Assembly: GCF_003664005.1 (NCBI RefSeq)
Contig: NZ_RCCJ01000001.1
Location: 1,178,001 to 1,242,000 of the forward strand
Reading direction: 5' to 3'
From: Hydrogenivirga caldilitoris
GTDB lineage: Bacteria > Aquificota > Aquificia > Aquificales > Aquificaceae
Length of the DNA: 64,000 nt
The translations under genes and the position numbers were made by a program. Shown piece by piece: positions 27,810-38,448 of this stretch. The notes under the pieces were generated by a model, which worked only from the letters and a program-made list of their open reading frames with translations, made no database searches and was not told the origin of the DNA. Numbering within the stretch: the stretch's first letter is position 1; the number at the start of each line of letters is the position of its first letter.

Positions 27810-29347
27810 TAAAACTTCTTTATTTCTATACCGTACTTCTTTATACGATAATCAAGCTGTCTGAGCGTGTAGCCTAGAAGCTTAGCAGCTCTGGATTTCA
27901 CATAACCTGTTGTTTCAAGGGCTTCTATTATCTTCTCTCTCTCAGAGGCTTGAAGCCTGTCGGGCAGGTTTGAAAGTCCCTCAAGGGCAGTCCGCCTACG
28001 GTAGGCGAGTATGTGGGGCGGGAGATCTTGACTTCTCACCGTGCCGTCATGCATCACGACAAGCCTCTCAACTGCGTTTTCAAGCTCCCTTATGTTTCCA
28101 GGCCAGTTATACTCTACCAGAGCTTCTACAGCGTCCGGGGATAGTCTGACCTTTTTCCCATATCTGGAGTTGTAGGTCTGGAGGAAGTGTTCCAAGAGTA
28201 AAGGAATATCTTCTTTGCGTTCTCTGAGGGGAGGCACATGGACCGGAACTACGTTAAGTCTGTAATAAAGGTCCTCTCTAAACTTTCCTTCATTCACAAG
28301 GGTATGGAGATTTTTATTTGTTGCCGCTATTATACGGACATCAACTCGTATCGTCTTTTCCCCACCAAGTTTTTCTATTTCTCTATCCTGCAAAACTCTG
28401 AGTATCTTTGCCTGTAGAGTAAGAGGCATATCTCCAATTTCATCAAGGAAGACCGTACCACCGTCTGCCAGTTCAAACTTTCCCTTCTTTGGGCTTTGAG
28501 CTCCCGTAAAGGCTCCCCTCTCATAACCAAAGAGCTCTGCCTCTAAAAGGGTCTCCGGTATAGCTGCACAGTTTATTGTTATAAAAGGTTTGTCCTTTCT
28601 GCGGCTGAGGAAGTGTATAGCTTTGGCTATCAGGCTTTTACCTGTGCCACTCTCACCAGTTATTAGTATGGTACTGTCTGTAGCAGCAGCTTTCTTCACC
28701 AATTCAACGAGATTAAGAATCGCATCACTTTGACCAACTATGCCGTGTATGCTGTAGTTTTTTTTGAGCTCCTCCCTCAGTGCCCTTTTCTCTTCCTCCC
28801 ATTCAAGCCTTTCCTCTTCCACCCTTTCGCTGAGCCTGTAAAACATACCTATGAGAGTTCCCAGTATCATAAGGGTCTCTATTCCGCTCTCAACACTCTC
28901 ACGGGATGAGAAGGTCTTGAATACGGAAAGGGTACCTACTATGTCTCCTCCTACCTTTATAGGAACAGATATAAAGGTTTCATTTCCTGTAAGTTTGCTT
29001 CCTATCTTCGTTTTATTCAAGAAAGCGGGGTTTGAAAGTACATCTGTTAAAACTACGGGTATTCCGCTCTTAAACACTTTACCTGTTATTCCCTCACCTT
29101 TTTTAAATATACCCCTCTTTATCTCCTCCTCAGAGAAGCCAAAAGCTTTCACTATTTGAAGTGCTTTCAATTCTCTGTTAAATATGGCTACAAAGCTAAG
29201 GTTCACATCCCAGAAGGAATACAGGACCTTCAATATGTCCCTAACCGCCTCCTCAAAGTCAAGAGTTCTACTGAGGACCCTTGCAACTTCGTTGACTATT
29301 GTAATCTCTTTGGTCTCTAAACTTTTTCTTCCCTTAAGGGTTTTCAT
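27809..29347 (-). CDS. NifA-like sigma-54-dependent activator
   Basis: The 512-residue regulator has a GAF domain (about 20-165), a central AAA+ domain (about 205-430) with Walker A GESGTGKS, the sigma-54 contact loop GAFTGA, Walker B GGTVFLDEIGD and the arginine-finger region, and a C-terminal Fis-type helix-turn-helix (about 470-512, AAKLLGYTLRQLDYR). It activates sigma-54 promoters by ATP hydrolysis; the GAF ligand is unknown. The start at MKTLKGRK (29347) excludes a 38-codon extension that would read through the tRNA-Ala gene. No sigma-54 promoter (GG-N10-GC) stood out nearby. Confidence 0.9.
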   Translation of the reverse strand: MKTLKGRKSLETKEITIVNEVARVLSRTLDFEEAVRDILKVLYSFWDVNLSFVAIFNRELKALQIVKAFGFSEEEIKRGIFKKGEGITGKVFKSGIPVVLTDVLSNPAFLNKTKIGSKLTGNETFISVPIKVGGDIVGTLSVFKTFSSRESVESGIETLMILGTLIGMFYRLSERVEEERLEWEEEKRALREELKKNYSIHGIVGQSDAILNLVELVKKAAATDSTILITGESGTGKSLIAKAIHFLSRRKDKPFITINCAAIPETLLEAELFGYERGAFTGAQSPKKGKFELADGGTVFLDEIGDMPLTLQAKILRVLQDREIEKLGGEKTIRVDVRIIAATNKNLHTLVNEGKFREDLYYRLNVVPVHVPPLRERKEDIPLLLEHFLQTYNSRYGKKVRLSPDAVEALVEYNWPGNIRELENAVERLVVMHDGTVRSQDLPPHILAYRRRTALEGLSNLPDRLQASEREKIIEALETTGYVKSRAAKLLGYTLRQLDYRIKKYGIEIKKF

Positions 29348-29362
29348 ACCGTACAACTTAAA

Positions 29363-29386
29363 AGTATAATTTATTATCCGTATAAA
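29363..29386. promoter_or_regulatory. Promoter of tRNA-Ala, with divergent signal for the NifA-like gene
   Basis: TATTAT (29372-29377) lies 9 nt before the mature 5' end of tRNA-Ala. On the other strand TATACT (29368-29363) lies 15 nt before the ATG of the NifA-like gene. The two genes share 39 bp. Confidence 0.35.
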
Positions 29387-29460
29387 GGGGACGTAGCTCA
29401 GACCGGGAGAGCGCCGCCCTCGCACGGCGGAGGTCGGGGGTTCAAATCCCCTCGTCTCCA
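29387..29460 (+). tRNA. tRNA-Ala (anticodon CGC)
   Basis: The 74-nt sequence folds as a standard cloverleaf. Acceptor GGGGACG pairs with CGTCTCC and contains the G3-U70 wobble that identifies alanine tRNA. The anticodon stem is CCGCC/GGCGG around loop CTCGCAC, giving CGC, which reads GCG. The T-arm is GGGGG-TTCAAAT-CCCCT. The discriminator is A73. The 3' CCA is not encoded. Confidence 0.95.
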
Positions 29461-29522
29461 TTTTCTATAGAAAACCTGAAGGTCTCTGACCAGTCTAGGA
29501 TAAAAGGGAAGTTTAATGTATC
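29461..29522. other. Spacer between convergent tRNA genes with two inverted repeats
   Basis: Directly after tRNA-Ala lies a perfect palindrome TTTTCTATAGAAAA (29461-29474), followed by a small hairpin GGTC-TCT-GACC (29481-29491). They could end transcription or mark processing of the tRNAs. Neither has a clear run of T residues after it. Confidence 0.3.
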
Positions 29523-29599
29523 TGGGGAGGGTGACGGGAGTCGAACCCGCGACATGGGGATCCACAGTCCCCCGCTCTGCCAGCTGAGCTACACCCTCC
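29523..29599 (-). tRNA. tRNA-His (anticodon GTG)
   Basis: The cloverleaf reads from 29599 leftwards. Acceptor GAGGGTG pairs with CACCCTC, and the extra G at position -1 (29599) faces C73 (29526), the histidine identity pair. The anticodon stem GGGGA/TCCCC encloses CTGTGGA, giving GTG. The T-arm is GCGGG-TTCGACT-CCCGT. The 3' CCA is present in the DNA (29525-29523), unlike the other two tRNAs here. Confidence 0.96.
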
Positions 29600-29613
29600 T
29601 TGCAGGGTTAAAA

Positions 29614-30639
29614 TTATACCACCCTGAAGGTTGGATAAGCCTTCAATGGCTTACCTTCTTTTAATTTATGCAGAAAATCGTTAGCTTGAAGCGATAATTC
29701 CCTTACATTAATGGGAAGGGGTACTTTACATCTTTCTAACTGAGGAATTGCTCTCCTTAGAACGTTTTCCGCCCTTTTCTCTTCTCCGCTCTGGTAATGG
29801 TGTAAAGCTATAGCGAAGCGTATAACCCCTTGATAACATTCCTTTTTTTCAGGCTCCTTCACAAGTTCCCACACCTCCTCAAGCACCTCATGAGCTTCGT
29901 AAAATCTTTCCTCACCCCACAACCGCTCTGCAACCTTAAGGAGTTCAAATTCCCTGTTTATACCCAACAGGTGCTCAGTACCAATCCTCTTTGAGGGCAC
30001 CCTTTCGTAAAGAAGATGTAAGAAAGCATAAGCCTCTATGGGTTTTATCCTCTTTTTTCTTGTAGCTTCTATAAGTCTAAAATAGCTCCCCGGTTCATTA
30101 AGAGACAGAGCTTCTCCTGTGCTTTTTGTAATAGGTATAAAAATATGAGGATTTATCATATAGCCAAGGTGGGTAGCTATATAAAATTTTTGGTTTTCGG
30201 GCAGGTCAACAATCTCAATCAACCTTCTCAAAAGCTCTTCTGGGTCTTTTTCTTCAAGGACACCTTCAACATCCATACTCCTAAAAAAACTTTTTAGCCA
30301 GCCAAAAGCCTGTTTCCTTCTTTCTTTATCCGATATCAAAACGTCATAAAAACTCTCCCACGAATTTATTAGAACAAAGGGAGAGAAACACTCTGCAAGG
30401 GTAAGGGTTTTTTCCTTTGCTATGTACCCAAAGTATCTCTTGTATATCTGAATTTGAGAGCTGTCCTCAAGCCACAGTGACAGGTGCTTCTTGGTTCTTT
30501 CAAGCATAGAGAGGGCGATGTTCTTAGGACCTTTACCAACACGAAAGTTAGTGAGAGCCTTTGAGGCTTCTAAAGGTAAGCTCCTCTTTTCTATATGGAT
30601 ATAAAAATACTGAGCTGCTCCTAATATTCTCTCTTCCAC
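29614..30639 (-). CDS. DUF309-containing protein with unknown N-terminal domain
   Basis: The 341-residue protein ends in a DUF309 helical domain (about 232-305) with the signature FYEAHEVLEEVWELV and GVIRFAIALHHYQ. The first 225 residues are mostly helical, without signal peptide, and I do not recognise them; stretches such as EDSSQIQIYKRYFGYI and NPHIFIPITKSTGEAL show no known motif. The start is a GTG at 30639, as no in-frame ATG lies upstream. It is downstream of atpD on the same strand with 51 bp between. Confidence 0.72.
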   Translation of the reverse strand: MEERILGAAQYFYIHIEKRSLPLEASKALTNFRVGKGPKNIALSMLERTKKHLSLWLEDSSQIQIYKRYFGYIAKEKTLTLAECFSPFVLINSWESFYDVLISDKERRKQAFGWLKSFFRSMDVEGVLEEKDPEELLRRLIEIVDLPENQKFYIATHLGYMINPHIFIPITKSTGEALSLNEPGSYFRLIEATRKKRIKPIEAYAFLHLLYERVPSKRIGTEHLLGINREFELLKVAERLWGEERFYEAHEVLEEVWELVKEPEKKECYQGVIRFAIALHHYQSGEEKRAENVLRRAIPQLERCKVPLPINVRELSLQANDFLHKLKEGKPLKAYPTFRVV

Positions 30640-30690
30640 ATAGAAAAGATTAAAGGAAAGAAGGGGGCAAGAAAAAGGAGATATATCAGG

Positions 30691-33016
<2,326 letters not shown>

Positions 33017-33062
33017 AACGGAGAGGTATTATAGCATAAGTCCTGTGGTAAAATCTTTGCTC
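33017..33062. promoter_or_regulatory. Bidirectional promoter atpG / ilvE
   Basis: Only 46 bp separate the two start codons. For atpG the minus strand reads TG-C-TATAAT (hexamer 33033-33028), an extended -10 box, 11 nt before the ATG. For ilvE the plus strand reads TG-G-TAAAAT (33049-33054), also extended, 8 nt before the ATG. Any -35 elements would lie inside the opposite gene's promoter or coding region. Confidence 0.6.
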
Positions 33063-33980
33063 ATGGAATACGCCTTCTTTGAAGGAAAATTCGTCCCCAT
33101 AGAGGAAGCAAATATAAACATAAAGACAAACTCATTCCATTACGGCACAGCTATATTTGAAGGCTTAAGGGCATACTGGAACGAGAAGCAGGAGCAGCTT
33201 TACATACTTTTTGCCCAAGAGCATTATGAGAGACTCTTAAGAAATGCAAGGGCTCTGTTCATGGAGCTTCCCTACACGGTGAAGGAGCTTGTTGATATAA
33301 CAAGAGAACTCCTGATAAAAAACAACATAAGGCAGGATGTTTACATAAGACCCATAGTTTACTTTAAGGACTTAGCTCTCACTCCTAAGCTTATAGGCTA
33401 CACACCTGAATTAGCCATGTACACTTACAACTTTGGTAGGTATCTTGACACCTCAGAAGGTATAAAGGTAAAGGTCTCCTCATGGAGGAGGAACGACGAT
33501 AACTCTATACCTTCAAGGTGGAAGGTTGCAGGTGCCTACGTGAACAGTGCCCTGGCTAAAACGGAAGCCCTCATGGCAGGATACGATGAGGCGATACTTC
33601 TCAACTCCCAAGGGTACGTTTCGGAAGGTTCTGGAGAAAACATATTCCTTATAAGGGACGGGAAGGCTATAACACCTTCGTACAACGAGCATATCCTTGA
33701 AGGGATAACAAGACGAGCCGTGATAAGTCTGCTTAGGAACGACCTTGTTGTGAAGGTTGAGGAGAGAGCAGTGGCTAGAAGTGAGCTCTACGTTGCTGAT
33801 GAGATATTCCTAACAGGTACAGCTGCGGAAGTAACTCCCGTGATTGAGGTTGACAACAGGAAAGTGGGAACAGGGAAGATAGGAGAGGTCACCAAACAGC
33901 TCCAGGAGTTGTACTTCAACGCTGTTAGGGGGAATATAGAAAGGTACAGGAGTTGGCTTACGCCGGTATATGAGAAGTGA
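33063..33980 (+). CDS. ilvE: Branched-chain amino acid aminotransferase
   Basis: A 305-residue class IV (D-amino acid-type fold) PLP enzyme that transfers the amino group to branched-chain keto acids. Marks are ANINIKTNSFHYGTAIFEGLRAY, YIRPIVYFKD, the PLP lysine in WKVAGAYVNS-ALAK region, EGSGENIFL and FLTGTAAEVTPV. The open frame extends upstream by 39 codons, but the family N-terminus MEYAFFEGKFVP begins at ATG 33063. It overlaps the peptidase gene by 11 bp. Confidence 0.94.
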   Translation: MEYAFFEGKFVPIEEANINIKTNSFHYGTAIFEGLRAYWNEKQEQLYILFAQEHYERLLRNARALFMELPYTVKELVDITRELLIKNNIRQDVYIRPIVYFKDLALTPKLIGYTPELAMYTYNFGRYLDTSEGIKVKVSSWRRNDDNSIPSRWKVAGAYVNSALAKTEALMAGYDEAILLNSQGYVSEGSGENIFLIRDGKAITPSYNEHILEGITRRAVISLLRNDLVVKVEERAVARSELYVADEIFLTGTAAEVTPVIEVDNRKVGTGKIGEVTKQLQELYFNAVRGNIERYRSWLTPVYEK

Positions 33981-35064
33981 ACTTTTAGAAGAGCTTAAAG
34001 AACTCACCTACTTCTTCTCAACACGTACCAGAGTGTCCTCATCGGAAGGGATAAAGGAGTCTCAGGACAAGGTTAGGGAATTCATAAAGAGGAAGTTAAA
34101 GCTACCTTTCATAGAGGAAAGCTTTGAGGTTGATAAGAATATACCCATTGAGGCAAGTATAAAACTTAACGGGACACAGGTGAAGGGATACCCCTTTGTA
34201 GGCAGCCTGTGGGGGGATAGGGAGGCTGAAGTTGTTAGAGAGGATGAAGATGTCAACGGGAAGATAGCCTTAGTTGAGGTCGGAGGGGAAAGGGAGGGCG
34301 AAAAGGTCAAAAAGCTCAAAGAAAGAGGAGCGGTTGGAGCGATATTTTACCTGGAAGAGCTTGAATCTCCCTACATAGGAAACGTAAGCGATGAACCCTA
34401 TATGGCTCTTTCCGTTGACAGGGAAACTGCAAAAGCCCTGTTGGGAAAAAAGGTGAGAATTGAATCAAAGGTAAGGAAGTTGAGGGTAAAAGGTAAAAAC
34501 ATATACTTTGATATAGGGAAAGGACCCTTCCTATACATAATGGCACACCTTGACTCAAAGCCTTTCGTCTATGGAGCCCTTGACAATGCTGTTGCGGTTG
34601 CGTTTTTACTGATATTGGCTAAGGAGTTAAGAGATAGTTACTACTTCCCTTTCCGGCTACGATTTTTAGTCACAGACGGGGAGGAACTGGGACTTGAAGG
34701 GGCAAAGCACCATGTGAAGAACCTCAAGCACACTTACTATGCTATAAATATTGACTCTATAGGGTGGTTGAATCCTGCCGTGATATACAAGGATTCGGAA
34801 GGTTTCAATGGGGAAAAGATTATGGAAAAGTTTTATAAGCATCTCAGAGACCTGAAGATAGACATTCCCTTCCGGGAAGGGAAAAGGGGAAGGAGCGACC
34901 ATATACCCTTTAAACAGAAGGGAGTTGAAACCCTCTTCCTGTCCTCTAACCCGTTTACCTTCAGGCACACCTTTTACGACAACTACGAGGCTATTGACTG
35001 GGACGTAATGGATATGTGGTTTGACGTTTTAAGTTCATTCCTGAGAAGATTCCACAAGCTGTGA
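33970..35064 (+). CDS. M28-family zinc aminopeptidase
   Basis: The 364-residue protein has the M28 metallopeptidase domain with candidate metal ligands His in IMAHLDSKP, Asp in YGALDNAVAVA, the catalytic/metal EE in TDGEELGLEGA, Asp in INIDSIGW and His in TFRHTFYDN. A protease-associated-like insert (about 55-150) precedes the second half. There is no signal peptide, so it is probably cytosolic. It overlaps ilvE by 11 bp and ends 12 bp before lolA. Confidence 0.88.
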   Translation: MRSELLEELKELTYFFSTRTRVSSSEGIKESQDKVREFIKRKLKLPFIEESFEVDKNIPIEASIKLNGTQVKGYPFVGSLWGDREAEVVREDEDVNGKIALVEVGGEREGEKVKKLKERGAVGAIFYLEELESPYIGNVSDEPYMALSVDRETAKALLGKKVRIESKVRKLRVKGKNIYFDIGKGPFLYIMAHLDSKPFVYGALDNAVAVAFLLILAKELRDSYYFPFRLRFLVTDGEELGLEGAKHHVKNLKHTYYAINIDSIGWLNPAVIYKDSEGFNGEKIMEKFYKHLRDLKIDIPFREGKRGRSDHIPFKQKGVETLFLSSNPFTFRHTFYDNYEAIDWDVMDMWFDVLSSFLRRFHKL

Positions 35065-35076
35065 TATATTAGGCTC

Positions 35077-35700
35077 ATGCTTCCCATAGCTATCCTGTTG
35101 TTAATGATAATACCCTTGACAGGTTTATCCTCAACTTTCAAAGAGCTGGAGAATAAGCTTCAAAACACAAAGAGTATAAGAGTTGTCTTTATCCAGAAAA
35201 CTCAGTATTCCTGGTATCCCAAACCGGAACTTAGCAAAGGTGTCTTTTATGCCACAAAGGATGGGAAGTTCAGAATAGAGTATACATATCCGGATAAAGT
35301 GGTTATGGTGTCCAATGGAAAGGAGATAATAATACTGAATGAAGAGGACAAAGAGGCAATAATTGATAACGTTGAAAACAACACGTCTCCTGTAATAGAA
35401 TCCCTCTTCTTCTTTTCCAAACCTCTCGGAGAGGTCTTTGAGCCTGTGGGCGAGCTTGAAAAGTCAGGGCTAAGAGTCCTCATACTCAAACCAAAACAGA
35501 GGGACGAAAATATAAAAGAGGTTTACGTGGAACTTGATGCGGAGCTTGAAGTGAAAAAGGTAAGGGTTGTGGACAGTGAAAATACCCAAACAACATTAGA
35601 ATTCATAGAGGTCAGGAAGAACTTTCAGCCTTCCTCTGGACTGTTTAAAATAGAGCTTCCACCGGACGTGAAGGTCAGAAGAGCAGGAAGCCTGAAATGA
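35077..35700 (+). CDS. lolA: LolA-like lipoprotein carrier
   Basis: The 207-residue periplasmic protein has a signal peptide (about 1-18) and the LolA beta-barrel pattern: an early helix (TFKELENKLQNTKSIRVVFIQ), strands SKGVFYATKDGKFRIEY and VVMVSNGKEIIIL, and the late FKIELPPDVKV. LolA ferries lipoproteins from the inner to the outer membrane. TATATT (35065-35070) lies 6 nt before the ATG with no ribosome binding site. It overlaps the GNAT gene by 4 bp. Confidence 0.85.
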   Translation: MLPIAILLLMIIPLTGLSSTFKELENKLQNTKSIRVVFIQKTQYSWYPKPELSKGVFYATKDGKFRIEYTYPDKVVMVSNGKEIIILNEEDKEAIIDNVENNTSPVIESLFFFSKPLGEVFEPVGELEKSGLRVLILKPKQRDENIKEVYVELDAELEVKKVRVVDSENTQTTLEFIEVRKNFQPSSGLFKIELPPDVKVRRAGSLK

Positions 35701-36194
35701 GAAAGGAAAAGGTTAGTTTTGAGATAGAACGGGCAAGGGAAGACCAGCTTGACGAGCTTGCACGGTTATACCTTGAAGGTTACAAGGGGCTTGAAGAGTA
35801 TTCCTACACACACCCGGATGATGTTAAGGCGTATATGGAGTGGCTCTGGAGAAGGGACCCAGAAGGGATATTCGTTGCAAAAGCAAACGGCAAGATAGTA
35901 GGTTTCGTGGCAGGAGACTCAAACTGGTTCAGCAAGAGGGAGCATAAGAAGGTTGGAGCTATACATGAAATCGTTGTCCACCCAGATTATAGAGGTATGG
36001 GCATAGGACAGGCTCTAATGAAGAGGATTCTTGAATATTTCAAGGAGAAAGGTCTTCACACAGCCGAGCTCTGGGTTGGGGATGAGAATTATAAGGCGAT
36101 TGATTTTTACAGGAAGCTTGGCTTTAAGGAAAAGGGTCAGTACAACTACTGGGTCAGAATGACCCTTGACCTCAACCACAGTAAAGCTCAATGA
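35697..36194 (+). CDS. GNAT-family N-acetyltransferase
   Basis: The 165-residue protein has the GNAT fold: IHEIVVHPDYRGMGIGQALM (acetyl-CoA pyrophosphate loop R/Q-x-x-G-x-G/A) followed by AIDFYRKLGFKEKGQ. It resembles RimI-type acetyltransferases acting on protein or small-molecule amines, but the substrate cannot be told. It overlaps lolA by 4 bp and the opposing rfaE2 gene by 23 bp. Confidence 0.88.
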   Translation: MRKEKVSFEIERAREDQLDELARLYLEGYKGLEEYSYTHPDDVKAYMEWLWRRDPEGIFVAKANGKIVGFVAGDSNWFSKREHKKVGAIHEIVVHPDYRGMGIGQALMKRILEYFKEKGLHTAELWVGDENYKAIDFYRKLGFKEKGQYNYWVRMTLDLNHSKAQ

Positions 36195-36642
36195 TCCTCT
36201 CTATTATCCTGGAGGTAGATATATCGTACTCAAAGGGTATAGTTTTCACCTCACCGCCGTAAGATTCTACGAATTCCCTACCAACGATGTTTTCAACATT
36301 CCAGTCACCACCTTTAACTAAGACATCGGGCTTCACGACCTTTATAAGCTCTAAGGGTGTATCCTCCTCAAAGACCACTACGTAATCCACCGGTTTTAAA
36401 GCCGATAAGACTTTAGCCCTGTACTCTTGAGGTATTACGGGTCTTTTATCTCCCTTTATTCTTCTTATTGAGCTGTCTGAATTCATACCGACGATCAGGA
36501 TATCTCCAAGGGACTTTGCCTTTTCAAGGTAGTCAACATGACCTGCGTGAATTATGTCAAAACATCCGTTGGTAAACACTATCCTCTTGCTACCTCTGAC
36601 AGGTATGAGGAGCTTTTCAATCTCCCTCTTTGTCACCATCAT
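36172..36642 (-). CDS. rfaE2: Heptose 1-phosphate adenylyltransferase (RfaE2/HldE C-terminal type)
   Basis: This 156-residue nucleotidyltransferase makes ADP-heptose for the lipopolysaccharide core. The cytidylyltransferase-type signature TNGCFDIIHAGHVDYLEKAK, later GMNSDSSIRRIKGDKRPVI and GREFVESYGGEV match stand-alone RfaE2. The kinase half is not adjacent. It starts with two ATG codons (36642 and 36639). TATCAT lies 6 nt before the first. Confidence 0.93.
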   Translation of the reverse strand: MMVTKREIEKLLIPVRGSKRIVFTNGCFDIIHAGHVDYLEKAKSLGDILIVGMNSDSSIRRIKGDKRPVIPQEYRAKVLSALKPVDYVVVFEEDTPLELIKVVKPDVLVKGGDWNVENIVGREFVESYGGEVKTIPFEYDISTSRIIERIIELYCG

Positions 36643-36665
36643 AGCTAAATGATAAATTTAAATCC

Positions 36666-36761
36666 ATGGGTAAGTTCCTGCGCTTTCTTTTAGCCTGTGC
36701 CGGCTGTATAGGTTTTGCTGTAATTTTGTACCTGCTCCTCCATCTGGCAGGTATAATTTAA
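36666..36761 (+). CDS. Possible 31-residue single-span membrane microprotein
   Basis: An ATG at 36666 opens a 31-codon frame to TAA at 36759-36761. It encodes a short basic start (MGKFLRF) then a continuous hydrophobic helix with two cysteines (LLACAGCIGFAVILYLLLHL). The frame fills the gap between divergent rfaE2 and the alcohol dehydrogenase gene, and its last codons overlap the -10 hexamer of that gene. No ribosome binding site is visible. A chance frame in an AT-rich spacer is a real alternative. Confidence 0.3.
   Translation: MGKFLRFLLACAGCIGFAVILYLLLHLAGII
36752..36757 (+). promoter_or_regulatory. -10 element of the Fe-alcohol dehydrogenase gene
   Basis: A perfect TATAAT at 36752-36757 lies 11 nt before the ATG at 36769. 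No Shine-Dalgarno sequence lies between. Confidence 0.5.
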
Positions 36762-36768
36762 GAATCCC

Positions 36769-37932
36769 ATGGTTGTTAACTTTTACAGACCCGTTGAGGT
36801 ATTCTTTGGAAAGGGAGCCGTTAACAGGGTAGGTGAGATTGCTCGCAGATACGGGTTTAAAGCTCTGATAGTAACGGGAAAGAAGAGCGCAAGAGAGAGT
36901 GGAGCATTAGAGAAAGTTATAAGGTCTCTCAATTCCCACGGCATACAGGAGTATATCCTCTACAACGAAGTCATTCCCAATCCGACAGACCAGGTAGTGA
37001 ACGAAGGTGCACGTATCGCGGTTGAGGAGAAGATAGACTTCATAATAGGACTTGGGGGCGGTAGCGCTCTGGATACAGCAAAGGCTATTTCTATAACTTC
37101 CTCAAACGAAGGTTCCGTATGGGACTACATGAAGTACCCTGAAGGTCCCAGGCTTGTTCCCTACCTGAACCGACCGGTGATATGTATACCCACAACTGCC
37201 GGAACTGGAAGCGAGGTTAACAAGTACTCTGTGATAACCAACTCATTAAGAAAGGAGAAGCTTGTTCTTTCCCACAGTTTGAATTACCCCAGGGTAGCCC
37301 TAATAGACCCAGAGCTATCCATTACAATGAATGCAGAGCTAACAGCCATAACTGGTTTTGACGCTCTCATCCATGCTTTAGAGTCCCTCACCAACAGGGC
37401 AGAGAACTTTATGGCTGAAGAACACTCTGTAAAGGCAATAGAGCTGATCGCAAAGTGGCTCCCGGTGGCAATAGAAGAGCCGGACAATTATAAAGCAAGG
37501 GAAGCGATGTCCTACGCTTCTATGCTGGCTGGTGTTGCCATTGACCATCTGGGTGTTGCGTTGATACATGCCATGGAGCATCCCGTTTCCGCTCACTATC
37601 CTGATGTCGCACACGGACTGGGTTTAGCTATACTTGCACCTTACGTAACAAAGTTCAACTACAAAGGAAATCCGGAGAAGTACGCTCTTTTTGCAAAGTT
37701 GATGGGCTACGAGGAAAAACCGGAACTCGCTGTTGATGCCCTCGTGGATTTTCTTGAGAGGATAGGTCTTTTAAGGACCCTAAAGGATGTGGGAGTTGAG
37801 GAGGGTATCCTTGAAAGACTGACAGAGGACGTTTACATGCTTGCAAGACACTCTTTCTTGATAAATCCCGTGGAACCCACCCTCGATGATGTGAGAAAAA
37901 TCTATCAAGAAGCCTACGAAGGAAAGCTTTAG
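36769..37932 (+). CDS. Iron-containing alcohol dehydrogenase
   Basis: The 387-residue type III alcohol dehydrogenase has the NAD(P) loop GLGGGSALDTAKAI, the PTTAGTGSEV signature and metal ligands in GFDALIHALE (Asp), DHLGVALIHAMEHPVSAHYPDVAHG (His residues). It likely interconverts an alcohol or aldehyde with NAD(P)H. The substrate is unknown. It overlaps the opposing yqhA-like gene by 4 bp. Confidence 0.93.
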   Translation: MVVNFYRPVEVFFGKGAVNRVGEIARRYGFKALIVTGKKSARESGALEKVIRSLNSHGIQEYILYNEVIPNPTDQVVNEGARIAVEEKIDFIIGLGGGSALDTAKAISITSSNEGSVWDYMKYPEGPRLVPYLNRPVICIPTTAGTGSEVNKYSVITNSLRKEKLVLSHSLNYPRVALIDPELSITMNAELTAITGFDALIHALESLTNRAENFMAEEHSVKAIELIAKWLPVAIEEPDNYKAREAMSYASMLAGVAIDHLGVALIHAMEHPVSAHYPDVAHGLGLAILAPYVTKFNYKGNPEKYALFAKLMGYEEKPELAVDALVDFLERIGLLRTLKDVGVEEGILERLTEDVYMLARHSFLINPVEPTLDDVRKIYQEAYEGKL

Positions 37933-38438
37933 TGGTTATGGCTTTCCTTATGGGTAAAGTAAAGGGCTAAAGCTATACCTAGAGCTCCTACGGAAAGGTA
38001 AAGCACATCAAGGGGTGTCTTGTACTTCATCTCTACCGCCTGCTTGAAGAAGGTAACTATGAGAACCATTATGACCACCCTGCCTAACTTCGTTTTAAGG
38101 TCCTCAAGGTTGGTTATGAATAGGACCTTAGAGCTCTTTGGGTCCTCTTCAGCCACATCTATCTTTGATATGAAGAGCTCATAGAGTCCAAGAGCAAATA
38201 TCAGAAGGAAGGTTGCTATGAGAAACATATCTATGGAAGCTATAGCAGACGCCACGAGCTTTTTGGAAAGCAGTTCATAATCAAAGCTCTTTAAAAATTT
38301 AAAGAGGGGTAAGAGGACTTCAACAAAACCGGCCAGAAAGAGGGCAAAGGCTCCTATCAGGGAACTTACAACCGCAAGGATAACTAAAAGCCTGGATTTC
38401 CACAACAGGCTTTCAAAGATATGTTCCAGCTTCTTCAT
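37929..38438 (-). CDS. YqhA/UPF0114-family membrane protein
   Basis: A 169-residue protein with three to four transmembrane segments (about 16-38, 66-87, 119-136 and 142-158) and the family stretch LFITNLEDLKTKLGRVVIMVLIVTFF. YqhA proteins are inner-membrane proteins of unknown role. A perfect TATAAT (38453-38448) lies 9 nt before the ATG, within the end of smpB, so it has its own promoter. Confidence 0.87.
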   Translation of the reverse strand: MKKLEHIFESLLWKSRLLVILAVVSSLIGAFALFLAGFVEVLLPLFKFLKSFDYELLSKKLVASAIASIDMFLIATFLLIFALGLYELFISKIDVAEEDPKSSKVLFITNLEDLKTKLGRVVIMVLIVTFFKQAVEMKYKTPLDVLYLSVGALGIALALYFTHKESHNH

Positions 38439-38448
38439 GAAGTGGATA

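Noticed and set aside
29348-29461. N-terminal extension of the NifA-like protein
   Set aside because: It would translate the antisense strand of tRNA-Ala.
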